DNA from: Methanobacteriota archaeon
GTDB lineage: Archaea; Halobacteriota; Methanomicrobia; Methanomicrobiales; Methanoculleaceae
Direction: 5' to 3'
Length of the DNA: 64,000 nucleotides
Assembly: GCA_016841955.1 (NCBI GenBank)
Contig: JAENYE010000001.1
Span: 632,025-696,024 of the forward strand
A program made the translations under genes and the position numbers. How positions within the stretch are numbered: position 1 is the first letter of the stretch; each line of letters starts with the position of its first letter. The notes beneath the pieces were generated by a model. It had not been told where the DNA came from, made no database searches, and worked only from the letters and a program-made list of their open reading frames with translations. This document shows positions 49,091 through 58,998 of this stretch, in pieces.

Positions 49091-50371
49091 TCACGGCTGC
49101 TTGTGGGGGCTACAGCCACACTCCCGGCCCGATTGAAGCATGGCCTGCTCCCACGGGGGGACACCACGCACCAGCGGCCGTGCAAGGTGCCGGCGGGCGG
49201 TGGGAGGGACCTCGTACCACCCGGGCCGGAGCGCCCGCTCCGCTCTCTCGATCTCGGGCTCGCGGCTGCGCTCGCCGCAGGCCCTGCACTTGTAGCCCTT
49301 TTCGGTCCCGGCGCTCGTCATCCTTTTTGCGCAGGCAGGGCAGATTGGCGGGCGGATGCGGACGGCGTCTGCGAGGCGAGAGACCCCGATCTTCTCGAGG
49401 TTGAGGCTCCCGCCTTTGTAACTCCCGGCCGCGACCACCTCATCGCCCGGGACGAGCCTTCTCACAACGTCCCGGAACCCTTTGGTCGGCTCGTAGGCCA
49501 TGCCGCGGACCTCCCTGCCTCCGTCCTCGAGGAGAAACGAGACGTGACCGCCGGGTCCGGTGGCAGGGGTTCCCGCGACCGTGCCCCGTACCAGGTACGA
49601 CCGCCCTTCCCGGAGCGTCCCGACCGATCCTGCGACCAGATGAGCGTCCGTCCCCTGGTTGGTGGTATAGACTTGCTCGCAGGCCGGTTCCTCCGAGCGG
49701 ACAGAGGATCGGGCTTTCCTGACCCAGGCGGGGCTCTCCCCCCTGATGCCGAAGAGGACCGGGTCGGGCGTATGGGGCACCCCGACCACCACGTCGTTCT
49801 CCCGGTCCACCGTATCCCAGGTATGGGGGTAGGTCGTCTCCTCGGCGCAGAAGAGGCTCGAGCGGTCCACCTGCCGGGGAGTGCCCCACATCTCCCGCTT
49901 CCGGTAGGCAAGCAGTTCATAGGTCCGGTCGGGGAAGTCGCTCGCAACCGCCGCTGTTGCACCGATAAGCCCGCGCCGGTTCTTGTATCCCCGGTACCGG
50001 GCCCCGGCCGACTCGAGCACCCCGACCGCCTCGTCCACGGTGCAGAAGTCCCGGAGCGCCGCGTAGTAGAAGTCCGGCGACGGCCGGACGCTGGAGACCG
50101 CCACCCCCGGGTTGGTCCTCGGGTCGTCGAACTCCGCGAGCGCCTCGACGCACGCGCAGGTGAGCGCGAACACCGTCTCCGTATCCCCCTCGGCCTCGAT
50201 GCAGACCGCCGCATTCCCCCGGGTCTTGTGGATGACGTTCGGGTTCAGCCTGACCAGGCGGGCGTCGACGACACGTACCCCGCATCGCTGCAGCCGCCGC
50301 ACCAGAACCGCCCCGATATAGGTGGTGCACATCCCTGCGGGGGAATCCGTATCATCGATCCCGATCCACAT
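49091..50371 (-). CDS. tiaS: tRNA(Ile2) 2-agmatinylcytidine synthetase
   Basis: A 426-residue enzyme that attaches agmatine to C34 of tRNA-Ile(CAU) so that it reads AUA. The N-terminal ATP-binding block is MWIGIDDTDSPAGMCTTYIG. RLVRLNPNVIHKTRGNAAVCI is the family core, an OB fold lies at about residues 270-350 (RSYLVRGTVAGTPATGPGG), and a C-terminal zinc ribbon (CPACAKRMTSAGTEKGYKC, with CRACG) completes the standard layout. It is archaea-specific and essential. The start is ATG 50371 in an AT-rich divergent promoter. Confidence 0.95.
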   Translation of the reverse strand: MWIGIDDTDSPAGMCTTYIGAVLVRRLQRCGVRVVDARLVRLNPNVIHKTRGNAAVCIEAEGDTETVFALTCACVEALAEFDDPRTNPGVAVSSVRPSPDFYYAALRDFCTVDEAVGVLESAGARYRGYKNRRGLIGATAAVASDFPDRTYELLAYRKREMWGTPRQVDRSSLFCAEETTYPHTWDTVDRENDVVVGVPHTPDPVLFGIRGESPAWVRKARSSVRSEEPACEQVYTTNQGTDAHLVAGSVGTLREGRSYLVRGTVAGTPATGPGGHVSFLLEDGGREVRGMAYEPTKGFRDVVRRLVPGDEVVAAGSYKGGSLNLEKIGVSRLADAVRIRPPICPACAKRMTSAGTEKGYKCRACGERSREPEIERAERALRPGWYEVPPTARRHLARPLVRGVPPWEQAMLQSGRECGCSPHKQP

Positions 50372-50418
50372 ACCCTATAGTTTATATTATTCTCCGGCTA
50401 TATCGATTCTTACGGGTT

Positions 50419-51333
50419 ATGTCGCAGGATCGCCTCCCTCAGATGGTCATCAGCATCATGCTCCTTAGCGACTTCGATGTCTCGGAGCGGTGCAACATCC
50501 GTCCGCGGAGTTTCGACCTTATCGCGAAGAAAGGCGACAACCTCGTCATCATCAAAGTCGCCTCTCACATCGACAGCGTGAGCGCCGACATCGCCTGGGA
50601 TCTCAACCTGATCGCCCGGTACCTGGAAGCAACTCCTCTCATCGTCGGAGAGCGGGCGCGCGATACGGATCTCGAGCGCGGCGTCGTCTACATCCGCTAC
50701 GGACTCTTTGCCCTCAGCCCCGAGACGCTCTACGACTACTTCGTGGAAGGGCTCTCGCCGATGGTCTACGCCTCCCCCGGCGGCCTTTACGTGAAGATCA
50801 AGGGGGACCTCCTGCGGGAGGTGCGTGAGCGCTCCCGGATGTCGCTCGGGGATCTAGCGTCGCACCTCGGGGTCTCCCGCCGGACCATCAGCAAGTACGA
50901 GAGCGGGATGGGTACCACGCTCGATGTCGCCATCAGGCTTGAGGAATTCTTCAATGCCCCGCTCGTCGAGACGATCGAGCTCGTCGGCTACCGCTCCCCG
51001 GAGCCCGAGAACCCTCCGGAATCCACGACCGGCGACGTTCTCGTCGATCTCGAACGCATGGGGATGGAGATCCACGCGATGCGGCAGGCCCCGTTTCAGG
51101 CGCTGGCGCTCTTCGACCGGCATACGATTCTGACGGCATACGGCACCTCCCAGAAGATCGTAAAGCGCGCTTCGCTCATCGGCAACATATCCCAGATCAC
51201 GAAGACGTTTGCAGTGTGCGTCCTCACGGATTACAAAAAGCAGAAAAAAATCGGCAAAACCCTCCTTATCGGCGAAGAGCATCTCCACACCCTCGAAGAC
51301 GGCTCGGAACTCATAGATATGATAAATGAGTGA
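50419..51333 (+). CDS. HTH-type transcriptional regulator (COG1395)
   Basis: A 304-residue regulator. The N-terminal 110 residues resemble a nuclease-like or sensor domain (FDLIAKKGDNLVIIKVASHID, seen as FDLIAKKGDNLVIIKV). An XRE-type HTH follows at about residues 130-165 (MSLGDLASHLGVSRRTISKYESG), and the C-terminal half is a second domain conserved in COG1395 (YGTSQKIVKRASLIGNISQI). GTTTATATTA near 50383 puts the transcript start close to the ATG at 50419. It lies just upstream of the thermosome, which has its own promoter. Confidence 0.85.
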   Translation: MSQDRLPQMVISIMLLSDFDVSERCNIRPRSFDLIAKKGDNLVIIKVASHIDSVSADIAWDLNLIARYLEATPLIVGERARDTDLERGVVYIRYGLFALSPETLYDYFVEGLSPMVYASPGGLYVKIKGDLLREVRERSRMSLGDLASHLGVSRRTISKYESGMGTTLDVAIRLEEFFNAPLVETIELVGYRSPEPENPPESTTGDVLVDLERMGMEIHAMRQAPFQALALFDRHTILTAYGTSQKIVKRASLIGNISQITKTFAVCVLTDYKKQKKIGKTLLIGEEHLHTLEDGSELIDMINE

Positions 51334-51338
51334 ATAAC

Positions 51339-51346
51339 TTTATATA
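51339..51346 (+). promoter_or_regulatory. TATA box of the thermosome gene
   Basis: A consensus TTTATATA at 51339-51346, within six bases of the upstream gene's stop. It predicts a transcript start near 51368 and a leader of about 23 bases that contains the perfect ribosome site GGTGAT before ATG 51391. Confidence 0.7.
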
Positions 51347-51390
51347 GAACTACAAACCTACCTTTCTATCGCTTAACAACGGTGATACCT

Positions 51391-53049
51391 ATGTCAAGTC
51401 TTGGAGGACAACCAATCTTTATTCTGAAAGAGGGTAGCCAGCGTACCCGTGGTCGTGACGCACAGTCGGGCAACATCGCTGCCGCAAAGGCCGTCGCAAG
51501 CGCTGTAAGGACAACGCTCGGGCCCAAGGGCATGGACAAGATGCTCGTCGACACCATCGGCGACGTCGTCATCACGAACGACGGCGTGACTATCTTAAAA
51601 GAGATGGACATCGAGCACCCTGCCGCGAAGATGATGGTCGAGATAGCGAAGACCCAGGACGACGAGGTCGGCGACGGCACCACGACCGCAGTGGTGATCG
51701 CAGGCGAACTCCTGAAGCGTGCCGAGGACCTTCTCGACCAGGACGTGCACCCCACGGTCATCGCCCACGGCTACCGCATGGCCGCCGATAAGGCGCAGGA
51801 GATCCTCAACGAGATCGCCGTCGACGTCAAGCCCGACGATATAACGATGCTCCGGAAGCTTGCCGACACCGCCATGACCGGCAAGGGCGCCGAGGCTGCA
51901 AAGGAGAAGCTCACCGAGCTCGTCGTCAGGGCGATCACGATGGTCGCCGACGCCGACGGCAGCGTCGACATCGAATTCGTAAAGGTCGAGAAGAAGGTCG
52001 GCGGGTCCACCGATGACTCCGAGATCGTCGAAGGCATGATCATCGACAAGGAGCGCGTACACCCCGCCATGCCCCGTGCCGTCAAGGACGCGAAGATCCT
52101 GCTCCTGAACGCCGCCGTCGAGTTCAAGAAGACCGAGGTCGACGCCGAGATCAGCATCACGAGCCCCGACCAGCTCCAGATGTTCCTCGACGAAGAGGAG
52201 CGGATGATCAAGGGCATCGTCGACAAGATCGTCGGAAGCGGCGCAAATGTCCTCTTCTGCCAGAAGGGCATCGACGACATCGCCCAGCACTACCTGGCGA
52301 AGGCCGGCATCTTTTCCGTGCGGCGCGTCAAGAAGAGCGACATGGAGAAACTCGCCCGCGCCACCAGTGCGGCAATCGTCAGCTCCATAGACGCCATCGC
52401 CCCCGAGGAACTCGGAAAGGCGGGCAGTGTCGAGGAGAAGAAGGTCTCCGGCGAAGAGATGATCTTCGTCACCGAGTGCGAGAACCCCAAGGCAGTCTCG
52501 ATCATCATCCGCGGCGGCACCGAGCACGTCGTCGATGAACTCGACCGCGCTATCGAGGACGCGCTCCGGGTCGTCAGCGTTGCCGTCGAGGACAAGAAGT
52601 TCGTCGCCGGCGGCGGTGCGCCCGAGATCGAGCTCTCGCTCCGGCTCCGCGACTACGCCGCAAGTGTCGGCGGACGTGCCCAGCTCGCCATCGAGGCGTT
52701 TGCAAACGCGCTTGAGATCATCCCGAGGACGCTTGCCGAGAACGCAGGCCTCGACCCGATCGACATGCTCGTCGCCCTCCGCGCCTCCCACGAGAAGGGC
52801 GGCAAGAACGCAAAGTACATGGGCCTTGACGTCTTCAACGCCGTATCCGGCGATATGCTCAAGACCGGCGTCGTCGAGCCCCTGCGGGTAAAGACCCAGG
52901 CAATTGCAAGCGCCGCCGAGGCAGCCGTCATGATCCTCCGGATCGACGATGTTATCGCCTCATCCAAGTCCGCCGCACCTCCGGCGGGCATGGAAGAGAT
53001 GGGCGGCATGGGCGGCATGGGTGGCATGGGCATGCCCCCGATGATGTAA
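51391..53049 (+). CDS. thsA: Thermosome subunit (group II chaperonin)
   Basis: A 552-residue group II chaperonin. The equatorial ATP site has [22 protein letters not shown] and [18 protein letters not shown]; the apical and second equatorial parts include [16 protein letters not shown]-like text and [12 protein letters not shown]. The C-terminus is the Gly-Met repeat [17 protein letters not shown] that projects into the central cavity. It folds proteins in an ATP-driven ring with a built-in lid. GGTGAT precedes ATG 51391; the GTG at 51382 lies within this ribosome site and is rejected. A hairpin terminator follows. Confidence 0.96.
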   Translation: MSSLGGQPIFILKEGSQRTRGRDAQSGNIAAAKAVASAVRTTLGPKGMDKMLVDTIGDVVITNDGVTILKEMDIEHPAAKMMVEIAKTQDDEVGDGTTTAVVIAGELLKRAEDLLDQDVHPTVIAHGYRMAADKAQEILNEIAVDVKPDDITMLRKLADTAMTGKGAEAAKEKLTELVVRAITMVADADGSVDIEFVKVEKKVGGSTDDSEIVEGMIIDKERVHPAMPRAVKDAKILLLNAAVEFKKTEVDAEISITSPDQLQMFLDEEERMIKGIVDKIVGSGANVLFCQKGIDDIAQHYLAKAGIFSVRRVKKSDMEKLARATSAAIVSSIDAIAPEELGKAGSVEEKKVSGEEMIFVTECENPKAVSIIIRGGTEHVVDELDRAIEDALRVVSVAVEDKKFVAGGGAPEIELSLRLRDYAASVGGRAQLAIEAFANALEIIPRTLAENAGLDPIDMLVALRASHEKGGKNAKYMGLDVFNAVSGDMLKTGVVEPLRVKTQAIASAAEAAVMILRIDDVIASSKSAAPPAGMEEMGGMGGMGGMGMPPMM

Positions 53050-53079
53050 GATCACCGTACCGTCCCACGATACGATCCT

Positions 53080-53111
53080 GGGCCGCGATCCGGCCCCGGC
53101 ATTCTCTTTTT
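53080..53111 (+). terminator. Terminator of the thermosome gene
   Basis: A 6-bp stem, GGGCCG/CGGCCC (53080-53085/53091-53096), is followed by a pyrimidine tract with five T residues at 53107-53111, 31-62 bases after the thermosome stop. Confidence 0.6.
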
Positions 53112-53305
53112 CCGTCCCGTGCCCGCCGTCGCGCAACTCTTCTCCCCAATGCGGTTTTACAGCGAGAGCGTGCTGCTGCTCTTTCTGGAGTCTCCGGGCG
53201 AAATGCGTTGTTCAAATCTGCCCTTTCACGTCAAAATCGGTCATGCTATATAGTTACAAATATATCCCTCATTGAGGAACCGTTCCATCCCCGGGAAGGT
53301 AACGC

Positions 53306-55222
53306 ATGAAGAGCGGAGAGGATACCCGAATGACGGTAAAGAGACCGGTACGGCCGTCTTTCCCGCTCATGGTATACCTCCTGGTTGCCATCCTGCTCGC
53401 GATGGCTCCTGTCGTCTGCCTGCTCTCGTTCGTCGATTCTGTGGATGTCAGGCAGGAACTGGAGGAGAACGCCATAGAATCCCGGAACCAGACCGAGTCC
53501 GGGATCGCCCTCTCGATGAACCTGGTGGACACCGGGTTGAAACTTTTCGACAACACCTTAAACCACGAGATGCAGGAGGGGTTCGGCCTGTTTATCGCGG
53601 AGTACGAGCGAGCGGGGAGGGACCCGGGTGAGATGGACCTCTTCCGGGTCAAAGAGCAGCTCGGGGGCAGGATGGACCTTTACGTCATCAACGAGAGCGG
53701 TGTCATCGTGTACACCACCTATCCTCCCGATCTGGGGTACGACTTCAGGGAGATCCCTTCCTTTTACGACCGTATAGCGGAGATCCGGCTCAATGATGCC
53801 TTTTCGGCCGACAGGGTCGTCGCAGAGATCTCCACCGGTGAGCTCCGGAAGTATGCCTATCTGCCCTCTCCCGACCACCATTACCTCTTCGAGCTCGGCC
53901 TTGCGGAGTCTGAGTTTCAGCAATACCGCACGGCGCTGAAGTACCGGGATATGGTCCGGGGGCTGGTGGACCTGGACCCGGACGTCAAGGAGCTCCGGAT
54001 CTTCGACTGCCTGGGCACCCTGATCACCGGCAAGAAGCATCCCGACGATGACCGCCGGCTGGCCATGGTCCGGCAGGCATACCGGGAGAGGACCACGCTT
54101 GAAGTGGAGAACGCCGCTGCAGGCGAACTGACCCGGTACCTCTTCATCGATATGACGGACAGCAATTACGCATCGGATATGAGCCTGGTCGTTGAACTGA
54201 CCTACAACACAAAGGCCGCAGAGACAAAGCTTGCCGGAATACTCGGCGGGCATACGACCGTCCTGCTCATCGCGATCCTCTGCATCGGCTGCCTCTCGGT
54301 CCTCGCCGCGCACCACCTGACGCGGCCGATACGCACCCTCGTCGAGGACGTCGATGCCGTCGCCCGCGGCGACCTGGACCACCACATACGGGTGGGCGGG
54401 GACGAGGAGTTCGTGCACCTCGCCGAGAGCGTATCGGCGATGGTCGCATCCTTAAAGGAGACCATGCGGAGGCTCCGGGATTCGGAGGAGGAGATCGTCC
54501 GGTACAGCCACACTCTCGAAGAACAGGTCCGGGAACGGACGGCCGACCTCGAGGAGTCCAACCAGATGGCAACACTCTACCTGGACATCATGGGGCACGA
54601 CATCAACAACGCCAACAACGTCGCAAGCCTCTACGCGGACCTCCTCCTCGCCGACCTTGAGGGAGAGCCCGACGCTGAGTTGCTCAGGAAGGCGAAGATG
54701 GGGCTCACAAAGAGTATGGAGATCGTCCGGAACGTCAACACTATCCAGCATATCCAGGGGGGCGGACGGCACCTTGAGCCGATCGACCTTGACCCGCTCG
54801 TGAGGCGCGAGATAGAGCGTTCTTCCATCTCCGGGATAACCTACGCCGGTACGACGGTTACCGTCCTCGCCGACGACCTCCTCTCCGAGGTCTTTGCAAA
54901 CCTGTTCGGGAACGCAGTGAAGTTCGGCGGCCCGGCGGTCGGGATCGACGTCCGGGTCGAAGAGCACGGGGAGGAGGTAATCGTCTCGGTCGAGGATACC
55001 GGGCCGGGAATCCCGGGTGCTATAAAGCCGCGGCTCTTCGACCGGATGGTTAAGGGAACCCACACGATGGCCGGGACCGGGCTTGGGCTCTACATCTGCC
55101 GGATGCTTATTACGCGCTACGGTGGGAGGATCCGGGCGGAAGACCGGGTAGAGGGGCGGCCTGATTGCGGCACGGCCATCCGGTTTACGCTCAGGAAGGC
55201 CGGAGAGGGAGGCAGCCCATGA
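53306..55222 (+). CDS. Membrane sensor histidine kinase, first of a tandem pair
   Basis: A 638-residue kinase. TM1 is at about residues 20-43 and an extracellular Cache-like sensor domain of about 260 residues follows (VYTTYPPDLGYDFREIPSFYDRI, seen as VYTTYPPDLGYDF). TM2 lies near 310-332, then come a HAMP domain (RPIRTLVEDVDAVARGDLDHH), a coiled coil, the phosphoacceptor region GHDINNANNVASLY near residue 430, and an ATPase domain with N-box (NLFGNAVKFGG), DTGPGIP and GTGLGLYIC. The H-box is H-D-I-N-N, not H-E-x-x-T/S-P, a variant common in methanogen kinases. No response regulator is adjacent. It overlaps the next kinase by four bases. Confidence 0.87.
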   Translation: MKSGEDTRMTVKRPVRPSFPLMVYLLVAILLAMAPVVCLLSFVDSVDVRQELEENAIESRNQTESGIALSMNLVDTGLKLFDNTLNHEMQEGFGLFIAEYERAGRDPGEMDLFRVKEQLGGRMDLYVINESGVIVYTTYPPDLGYDFREIPSFYDRIAEIRLNDAFSADRVVAEISTGELRKYAYLPSPDHHYLFELGLAESEFQQYRTALKYRDMVRGLVDLDPDVKELRIFDCLGTLITGKKHPDDDRRLAMVRQAYRERTTLEVENAAAGELTRYLFIDMTDSNYASDMSLVVELTYNTKAAETKLAGILGGHTTVLLIAILCIGCLSVLAAHHLTRPIRTLVEDVDAVARGDLDHHIRVGGDEEFVHLAESVSAMVASLKETMRRLRDSEEEIVRYSHTLEEQVRERTADLEESNQMATLYLDIMGHDINNANNVASLYADLLLADLEGEPDAELLRKAKMGLTKSMEIVRNVNTIQHIQGGGRHLEPIDLDPLVRREIERSSISGITYAGTTVTVLADDLLSEVFANLFGNAVKFGGPAVGIDVRVEEHGEEVIVSVEDTGPGIPGAIKPRLFDRMVKGTHTMAGTGLGLYICRMLITRYGGRIRAEDRVEGRPDCGTAIRFTLRKAGEGGSP

Positions 55223-57105
55223 CGGCGACGGGCGATAGCGGTAAAAAGCCTCGCCGCTTCGGCACGCACCTGGTGCTTGTCATGATCCTGATCACGCTCC
55301 CGGTGATCGGGCTGATCTCGGCCATGGACTACCGGCAGGTCGAGGGGGCTCTGATCGCCGAGGAGGACCTGCTCCGGGAACAGACGGGGAAGGGCGTCAT
55401 CGAGTCGATACGTCTTGTGGATGTGGGCCTGAACCTCTTCGACAGTACGCTGGACCGCCGGATGCAGGAGGGATTCGACCCGGTCCTCGCCGAGTACGAG
55501 CGGTCGTCGAGGGATCCGGGTATCATGGACCTTTCCCGCGTCAAAAGGGAGCTCGGGGAAGAGATGGACATCTACATCATCAACGCGTCAGGCGTCATCG
55601 AGTACACCACCTACCCGCCGGACCTCGGCCTCGATTTCAGGGGGACACCCTATTTTTACGACCGGATAACGGAGATCCGGCTCGGCGATGCATTCGCGGC
55701 GGATCGGGTCGTGGCTGAGCAGGCGAGTGGAAGGTTGCGGAAATACGCTTACATGCCCTCCCCCGATCACCGTTACCTCTTCGAGTTCGGGCTCTTCTGC
55801 GGTGCGGTCGAGACCGACCGGTTTGATCCGAAATACCAGACCCTCAAAGAGGATTTGATGCGGTTGAACCCGACGCTCGAAGGGATCCGAATCTTTGACT
55901 GTTACGGGAGGCTCATCAACGCGACCGATTCGAAGAGCCCGACCAATCCCGTTGTTATCAATCCCATTGCCCGGGCGGTTTTTGAGGAGAAACGGGACCG
56001 GACGATAACGGATCCGGCCGCGGGACGATTCACGCGGTACATCCTTGTCGACCTCTCCGCTTCCGACTACCCCTCGGATACGAGCAGGGTCGTCGAGCTG
56101 ACCTACAGTACTGCCCTTCTCGATGCCCGGCTCTCGGAGATGCGGTTTAGCCACGCTCTCCTCGCGGTCTTTGCGGGCCTGATTGCCTGCTGCATCGCGG
56201 TCCCGGTTTCGTGGCAGATTACCCGCCCGATACGGGATATCGTCGACGATGTCAACCGGATCGCCCGGGGGGATCTCGACCACCGGATCCGGGTATCCAC
56301 AGGAACGGAGTTTACCCGTCTCGAGGAGAGCATCGGTACCATGATCGACTCCCTCAAGGAGAACATCCGACGCCTCCGCGCCTCAGAGGAGGCGACACGA
56401 GAGTACAGCACCCGGCTTCGAGACCTGGTCCGGGAACGGACGGCCGATCTCGAGGAGTCCAACCGGACGGCAACGCTCTTCCTGGACATCATGGTCCACG
56501 ACATCAACAACGCAAACACCATCGCTATCGGATACACCCAGTTCCTCGTCGATGCTCTCGAAGGAGAACGGCGGGAGATGGCCCAGAAGATGCTCTCTCA
56601 GCTCGAGCAGAGTTCCGAGATCATCGGCTGCGTCGCCACCCTCCGCGAGGCCCGGGAGAACGGAGCAGCATTGACGCAGGTGGACCTCGACCGGGTGATC
56701 CGGGTGCAGGTGGCGAACCATCCCGCGATCCGGATCCGGTACGAGGGGCGAGAGGTCGCAGTCCTCGCCGATGACCTCCTCTCCGAGGTCTTTGCGAACC
56801 TCGTCGGCAACGCGATCAAGTTCGGCGGGCCGGCGGTCGAGATCGCCATCCGGGTCGAGGAGCACGACGAGGAGGTACTCGTCTCGGTCGAGGATACCGG
56901 GCCGGGCATCCCTGACGCGGTGAAGACCTCGCTCTTCCGCCGCTTCCGGAGGGGGGAAGGTGAGCTCGCCGGGGCGGGGCTCGGGCTCTACATCTGCCGG
57001 ATGCTTATTACGCGCTACGGCGGGAGGATCCGGGCGGAAGACCGGGTAGAGGGGCGGCCGGAGTGCGGCGCGGCTATCCGGTTTACGCTCCGGAAGGCCG
57101 GGTGA
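55219..57105 (+). CDS. Membrane sensor histidine kinase, second of a tandem pair
   Basis: A 628-residue paralogue of the preceding kinase with the same order: TM1 (HLVLVMILITLPVIGLISAM), Cache-like sensor with VIEYTTYPPDLGLDFRGTP, TM2, HAMP (DIVDDVNRIARGDLDHRIRV), coiled coil with RERTADLEESNRTATLFLDI, H-box VHDINNANTIAIGY, and an ATPase end with DTGPGIPDAVK and GAGLGLYICRMLI. The final 25 codons are almost identical at DNA level to those of the first kinase. It starts at ATG 55219 within the ATGA overlap. Confidence 0.87.
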   Translation: MTATGDSGKKPRRFGTHLVLVMILITLPVIGLISAMDYRQVEGALIAEEDLLREQTGKGVIESIRLVDVGLNLFDSTLDRRMQEGFDPVLAEYERSSRDPGIMDLSRVKRELGEEMDIYIINASGVIEYTTYPPDLGLDFRGTPYFYDRITEIRLGDAFAADRVVAEQASGRLRKYAYMPSPDHRYLFEFGLFCGAVETDRFDPKYQTLKEDLMRLNPTLEGIRIFDCYGRLINATDSKSPTNPVVINPIARAVFEEKRDRTITDPAAGRFTRYILVDLSASDYPSDTSRVVELTYSTALLDARLSEMRFSHALLAVFAGLIACCIAVPVSWQITRPIRDIVDDVNRIARGDLDHRIRVSTGTEFTRLEESIGTMIDSLKENIRRLRASEEATREYSTRLRDLVRERTADLEESNRTATLFLDIMVHDINNANTIAIGYTQFLVDALEGERREMAQKMLSQLEQSSEIIGCVATLREARENGAALTQVDLDRVIRVQVANHPAIRIRYEGREVAVLADDLLSEVFANLVGNAIKFGGPAVEIAIRVEEHDEEVLVSVEDTGPGIPDAVKTSLFRRFRRGEGELAGAGLGLYICRMLITRYGGRIRAEDRVEGRPECGAAIRFTLRKAG

Positions 57106-57117
57106 AGCCGGCGGACC

Positions 57118-57312
57118 TCACTCGATGATCTCCTGCACCCGCCCGACCTGACCGTCCCGGAGCCGGACCTTGATCCCGTGGGGGTGGAAGGACGAGTTCG
57201 TCAGGATCTCGGCGACAATGCCCCGGGTGCGCTTTCCGGTTCGCTGGTCGCGTTTGAGCACGATATCCACCGTCATGCCGGGACGGATGGCGGCCCGGTT
57301 CTGCCCGTTCAT
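57118..57312 (-). CDS. YwbE family protein
   Basis: A 64-residue protein: MNGQNRAAIRPGMTVDIVLK, then DQRTGKRTRGIVAEILTNSS, FHPHGIKVRLRDGQVGRV. This is the full-length YwbE signature, a small beta-barrel found in bacteria and methanogens with no assigned function; its fold suggests RNA or translation-related binding. The start is ATG 57312, matching the family N-terminus. It lies 19 bases downstream of lysS in the same direction, so it is probably in its operon. Confidence 0.9.
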   Translation of the reverse strand: MNGQNRAAIRPGMTVDIVLKRDQRTGKRTRGIVAEILTNSSFHPHGIKVRLRDGQVGRVQEIIE

Positions 57313-57331
57313 GGCCAAAAATTGTGGGAGG

Positions 57332-58858
57332 TCACTCTTCACCGTCGTTCTGCTCAGTTTCGGCCCCGTTCGGCCCCGGGACGGCGGTCTTCATCTGTGG
57401 GAAGAGGAGCACCTCTTTTATGGAGTCCTTGCCGGTGAGGAGCATCACCAGACGGTCTATGCCGATGCCGACGCCCCCGGTGGGGGGCATCCCGTAGCCG
57501 AGCGCGTTGATGAAATCGTAGTCGATCATCTGCGCTTCGAGGTCGCCCCGGCGGCGTTTGGCATCCTGCTGTTCGAGCCGGGCCTTCTGGTCGAGCGGGT
57601 CGTTCAACTCCGAGAAGCCGTTCGCCATCTCCATACCGGCGATGAAGAGTTCGAACCGCTCCGTCAGCCCCTCTTTCTCCCGGTGCTTCTTTGCAAGCGG
57701 CGAGTTCTCGATAGGGAAGTCGTAGACGAACGTCGGCTGGATGAGGTGCTTTTCGCCGAAGTGCTCGAAAAAGAGCACCAGGAACTCGCCCCGGGTCACG
57801 GCGCTCTCGCAGCCCTCGACGCAGTGCTCCAGGCCGAACGCACGAAGTTCTTCCATGCTAAGGGCCTGGATAGCGATGCCGGCGTACTCCTGCACCGCCT
57901 CTTCCATGGAGAGGCGGCGCCAGGGGCGGGTGAAGTCCAGTTCGTGCCCCGCAAACGAGAGCGTGGTTCTCCCGTGTACCCTCTCTACGAGATGCGAGAG
58001 GATCTCCTCGGTGAGGTCCATCATGTCGTTGTAGTCCCGGTAGGCCTCGTAGACCTCCACCATCGAGAACTCGGGGTTGTGGTTGGTGTCGATATCCTCG
58101 TTCCTGAAGTTCTTCGCAATCTCAAAGACTTTGTCGAAACCGCCGACAACCAGGCGCTTGAGGTAGAGTTCCGGCGCGATCCGGAGATAGAGTTTCTGCT
58201 CGAGGAAGTTGTGGTAGGTGGTGAACGGCCGGGCGTTCGCGCCGCCGTAGATCGGCTGCAGGGTGGGGGTCTCGAACTCCAGGTAGCCGCGCTCGAAGAG
58301 GAACTGGCGCAGGAGCGATATGATCCTGCTCCGGGTCCGGAAGGTCTCGCGGCTCTCCTCGTTCATGATCAGGTCGAGGTAGCGCTGCCGGTACCGGGTC
58401 TCGACGTTCTTGAGCCCGTGGAACTTCTCCGGGAGGGGGCAGACCGATTTGGTGAGGAGTTCGAACCGGTCGACCCAGATCGTGATCTCCCCCATCTTCG
58501 TCCGGAAGACGTGACCGACGACGCCGATGATGTCGCCGGCATCGACATATTGCTTGAAGAGGTCGAACTGCTCCTCACCGAGGTCGTTCTTCCGGAGGTA
58601 GAGCTGTATCCTGCCGCCCGAGTCCCCGATGTCCGCGAATATCGTCTTGCCGTGCTGGCGGACGACGTAGACGCGGCCCGCGGTGCTGACCTCCTCGTCG
58701 CTCTTCTCGTGCCCGATTGCGGAGAACCGTTCCTTGATCTCCTCGACGGTATCCTTGCGCTCAAAGGTATAGGGGTATACCGTCACCCCGCGCTCGCGCA
58801 GATCCTGTATCTTATCGATCTTTGTCGCGTCAAAACAGAAGTGATCCATATCGCTCAT
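57332..58858 (-). CDS. lysS: Lysyl-tRNA synthetase, class II
   Basis: A 508-residue enzyme. The N-terminal anticodon-binding OB fold spans about residues 55-160 (VSTAGRVYVVRQHGKTIFADI). Class II motif 1 is GYLEFETPTLQP, motif 2 is FEIAKNFRNEDIDTNHNPEF, and motif 3 is PTGGVGIGIDRLVMLLTG. It charges tRNA-Lys. Many methanogens use class I LysRS, so the class II form is a useful taxon marker. A C-terminal acidic tail (NGAETEQNDGEE) follows motif 3. The start is ATG 58858; 58849 is possible. The leader carries a strong hairpin. Confidence 0.95.
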   Translation of the reverse strand: MSDMDHFCFDATKIDKIQDLRERGVTVYPYTFERKDTVEEIKERFSAIGHEKSDEEVSTAGRVYVVRQHGKTIFADIGDSGGRIQLYLRKNDLGEEQFDLFKQYVDAGDIIGVVGHVFRTKMGEITIWVDRFELLTKSVCPLPEKFHGLKNVETRYRQRYLDLIMNEESRETFRTRSRIISLLRQFLFERGYLEFETPTLQPIYGGANARPFTTYHNFLEQKLYLRIAPELYLKRLVVGGFDKVFEIAKNFRNEDIDTNHNPEFSMVEVYEAYRDYNDMMDLTEEILSHLVERVHGRTTLSFAGHELDFTRPWRRLSMEEAVQEYAGIAIQALSMEELRAFGLEHCVEGCESAVTRGEFLVLFFEHFGEKHLIQPTFVYDFPIENSPLAKKHREKEGLTERFELFIAGMEMANGFSELNDPLDQKARLEQQDAKRRRGDLEAQMIDYDFINALGYGMPPTGGVGIGIDRLVMLLTGKDSIKEVLLFPQMKTAVPGPNGAETEQNDGEE

Positions 58859-58905
58859 GGTGTAAACAGCTCCATTCGTCCTGCAGCCCGAAACCTGGCC
58901 CTAAA

Positions 58906-58937
58906 CCCGGGTTCGCCGCTGTTCCGGCGAACCCGGG
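58906..58937 (-). promoter_or_regulatory. Hairpin at the predicted 5' end of the lysS mRNA
   Basis: A perfect 13-bp stem, 58906-58918/58925-58937, with a six-base loop. The minus-strand TATA (CTATATAG, about 58959-58966) predicts transcription starting near 58936, so the mRNA would begin with this hairpin, followed by a 47-base leader. Confidence 0.5.
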
Positions 58938-58998
58938 CTGCACGCTCACGGATAAATCCTATATAGAATTCCCCTCCGGTGCTATTAATGTTTGAGTA

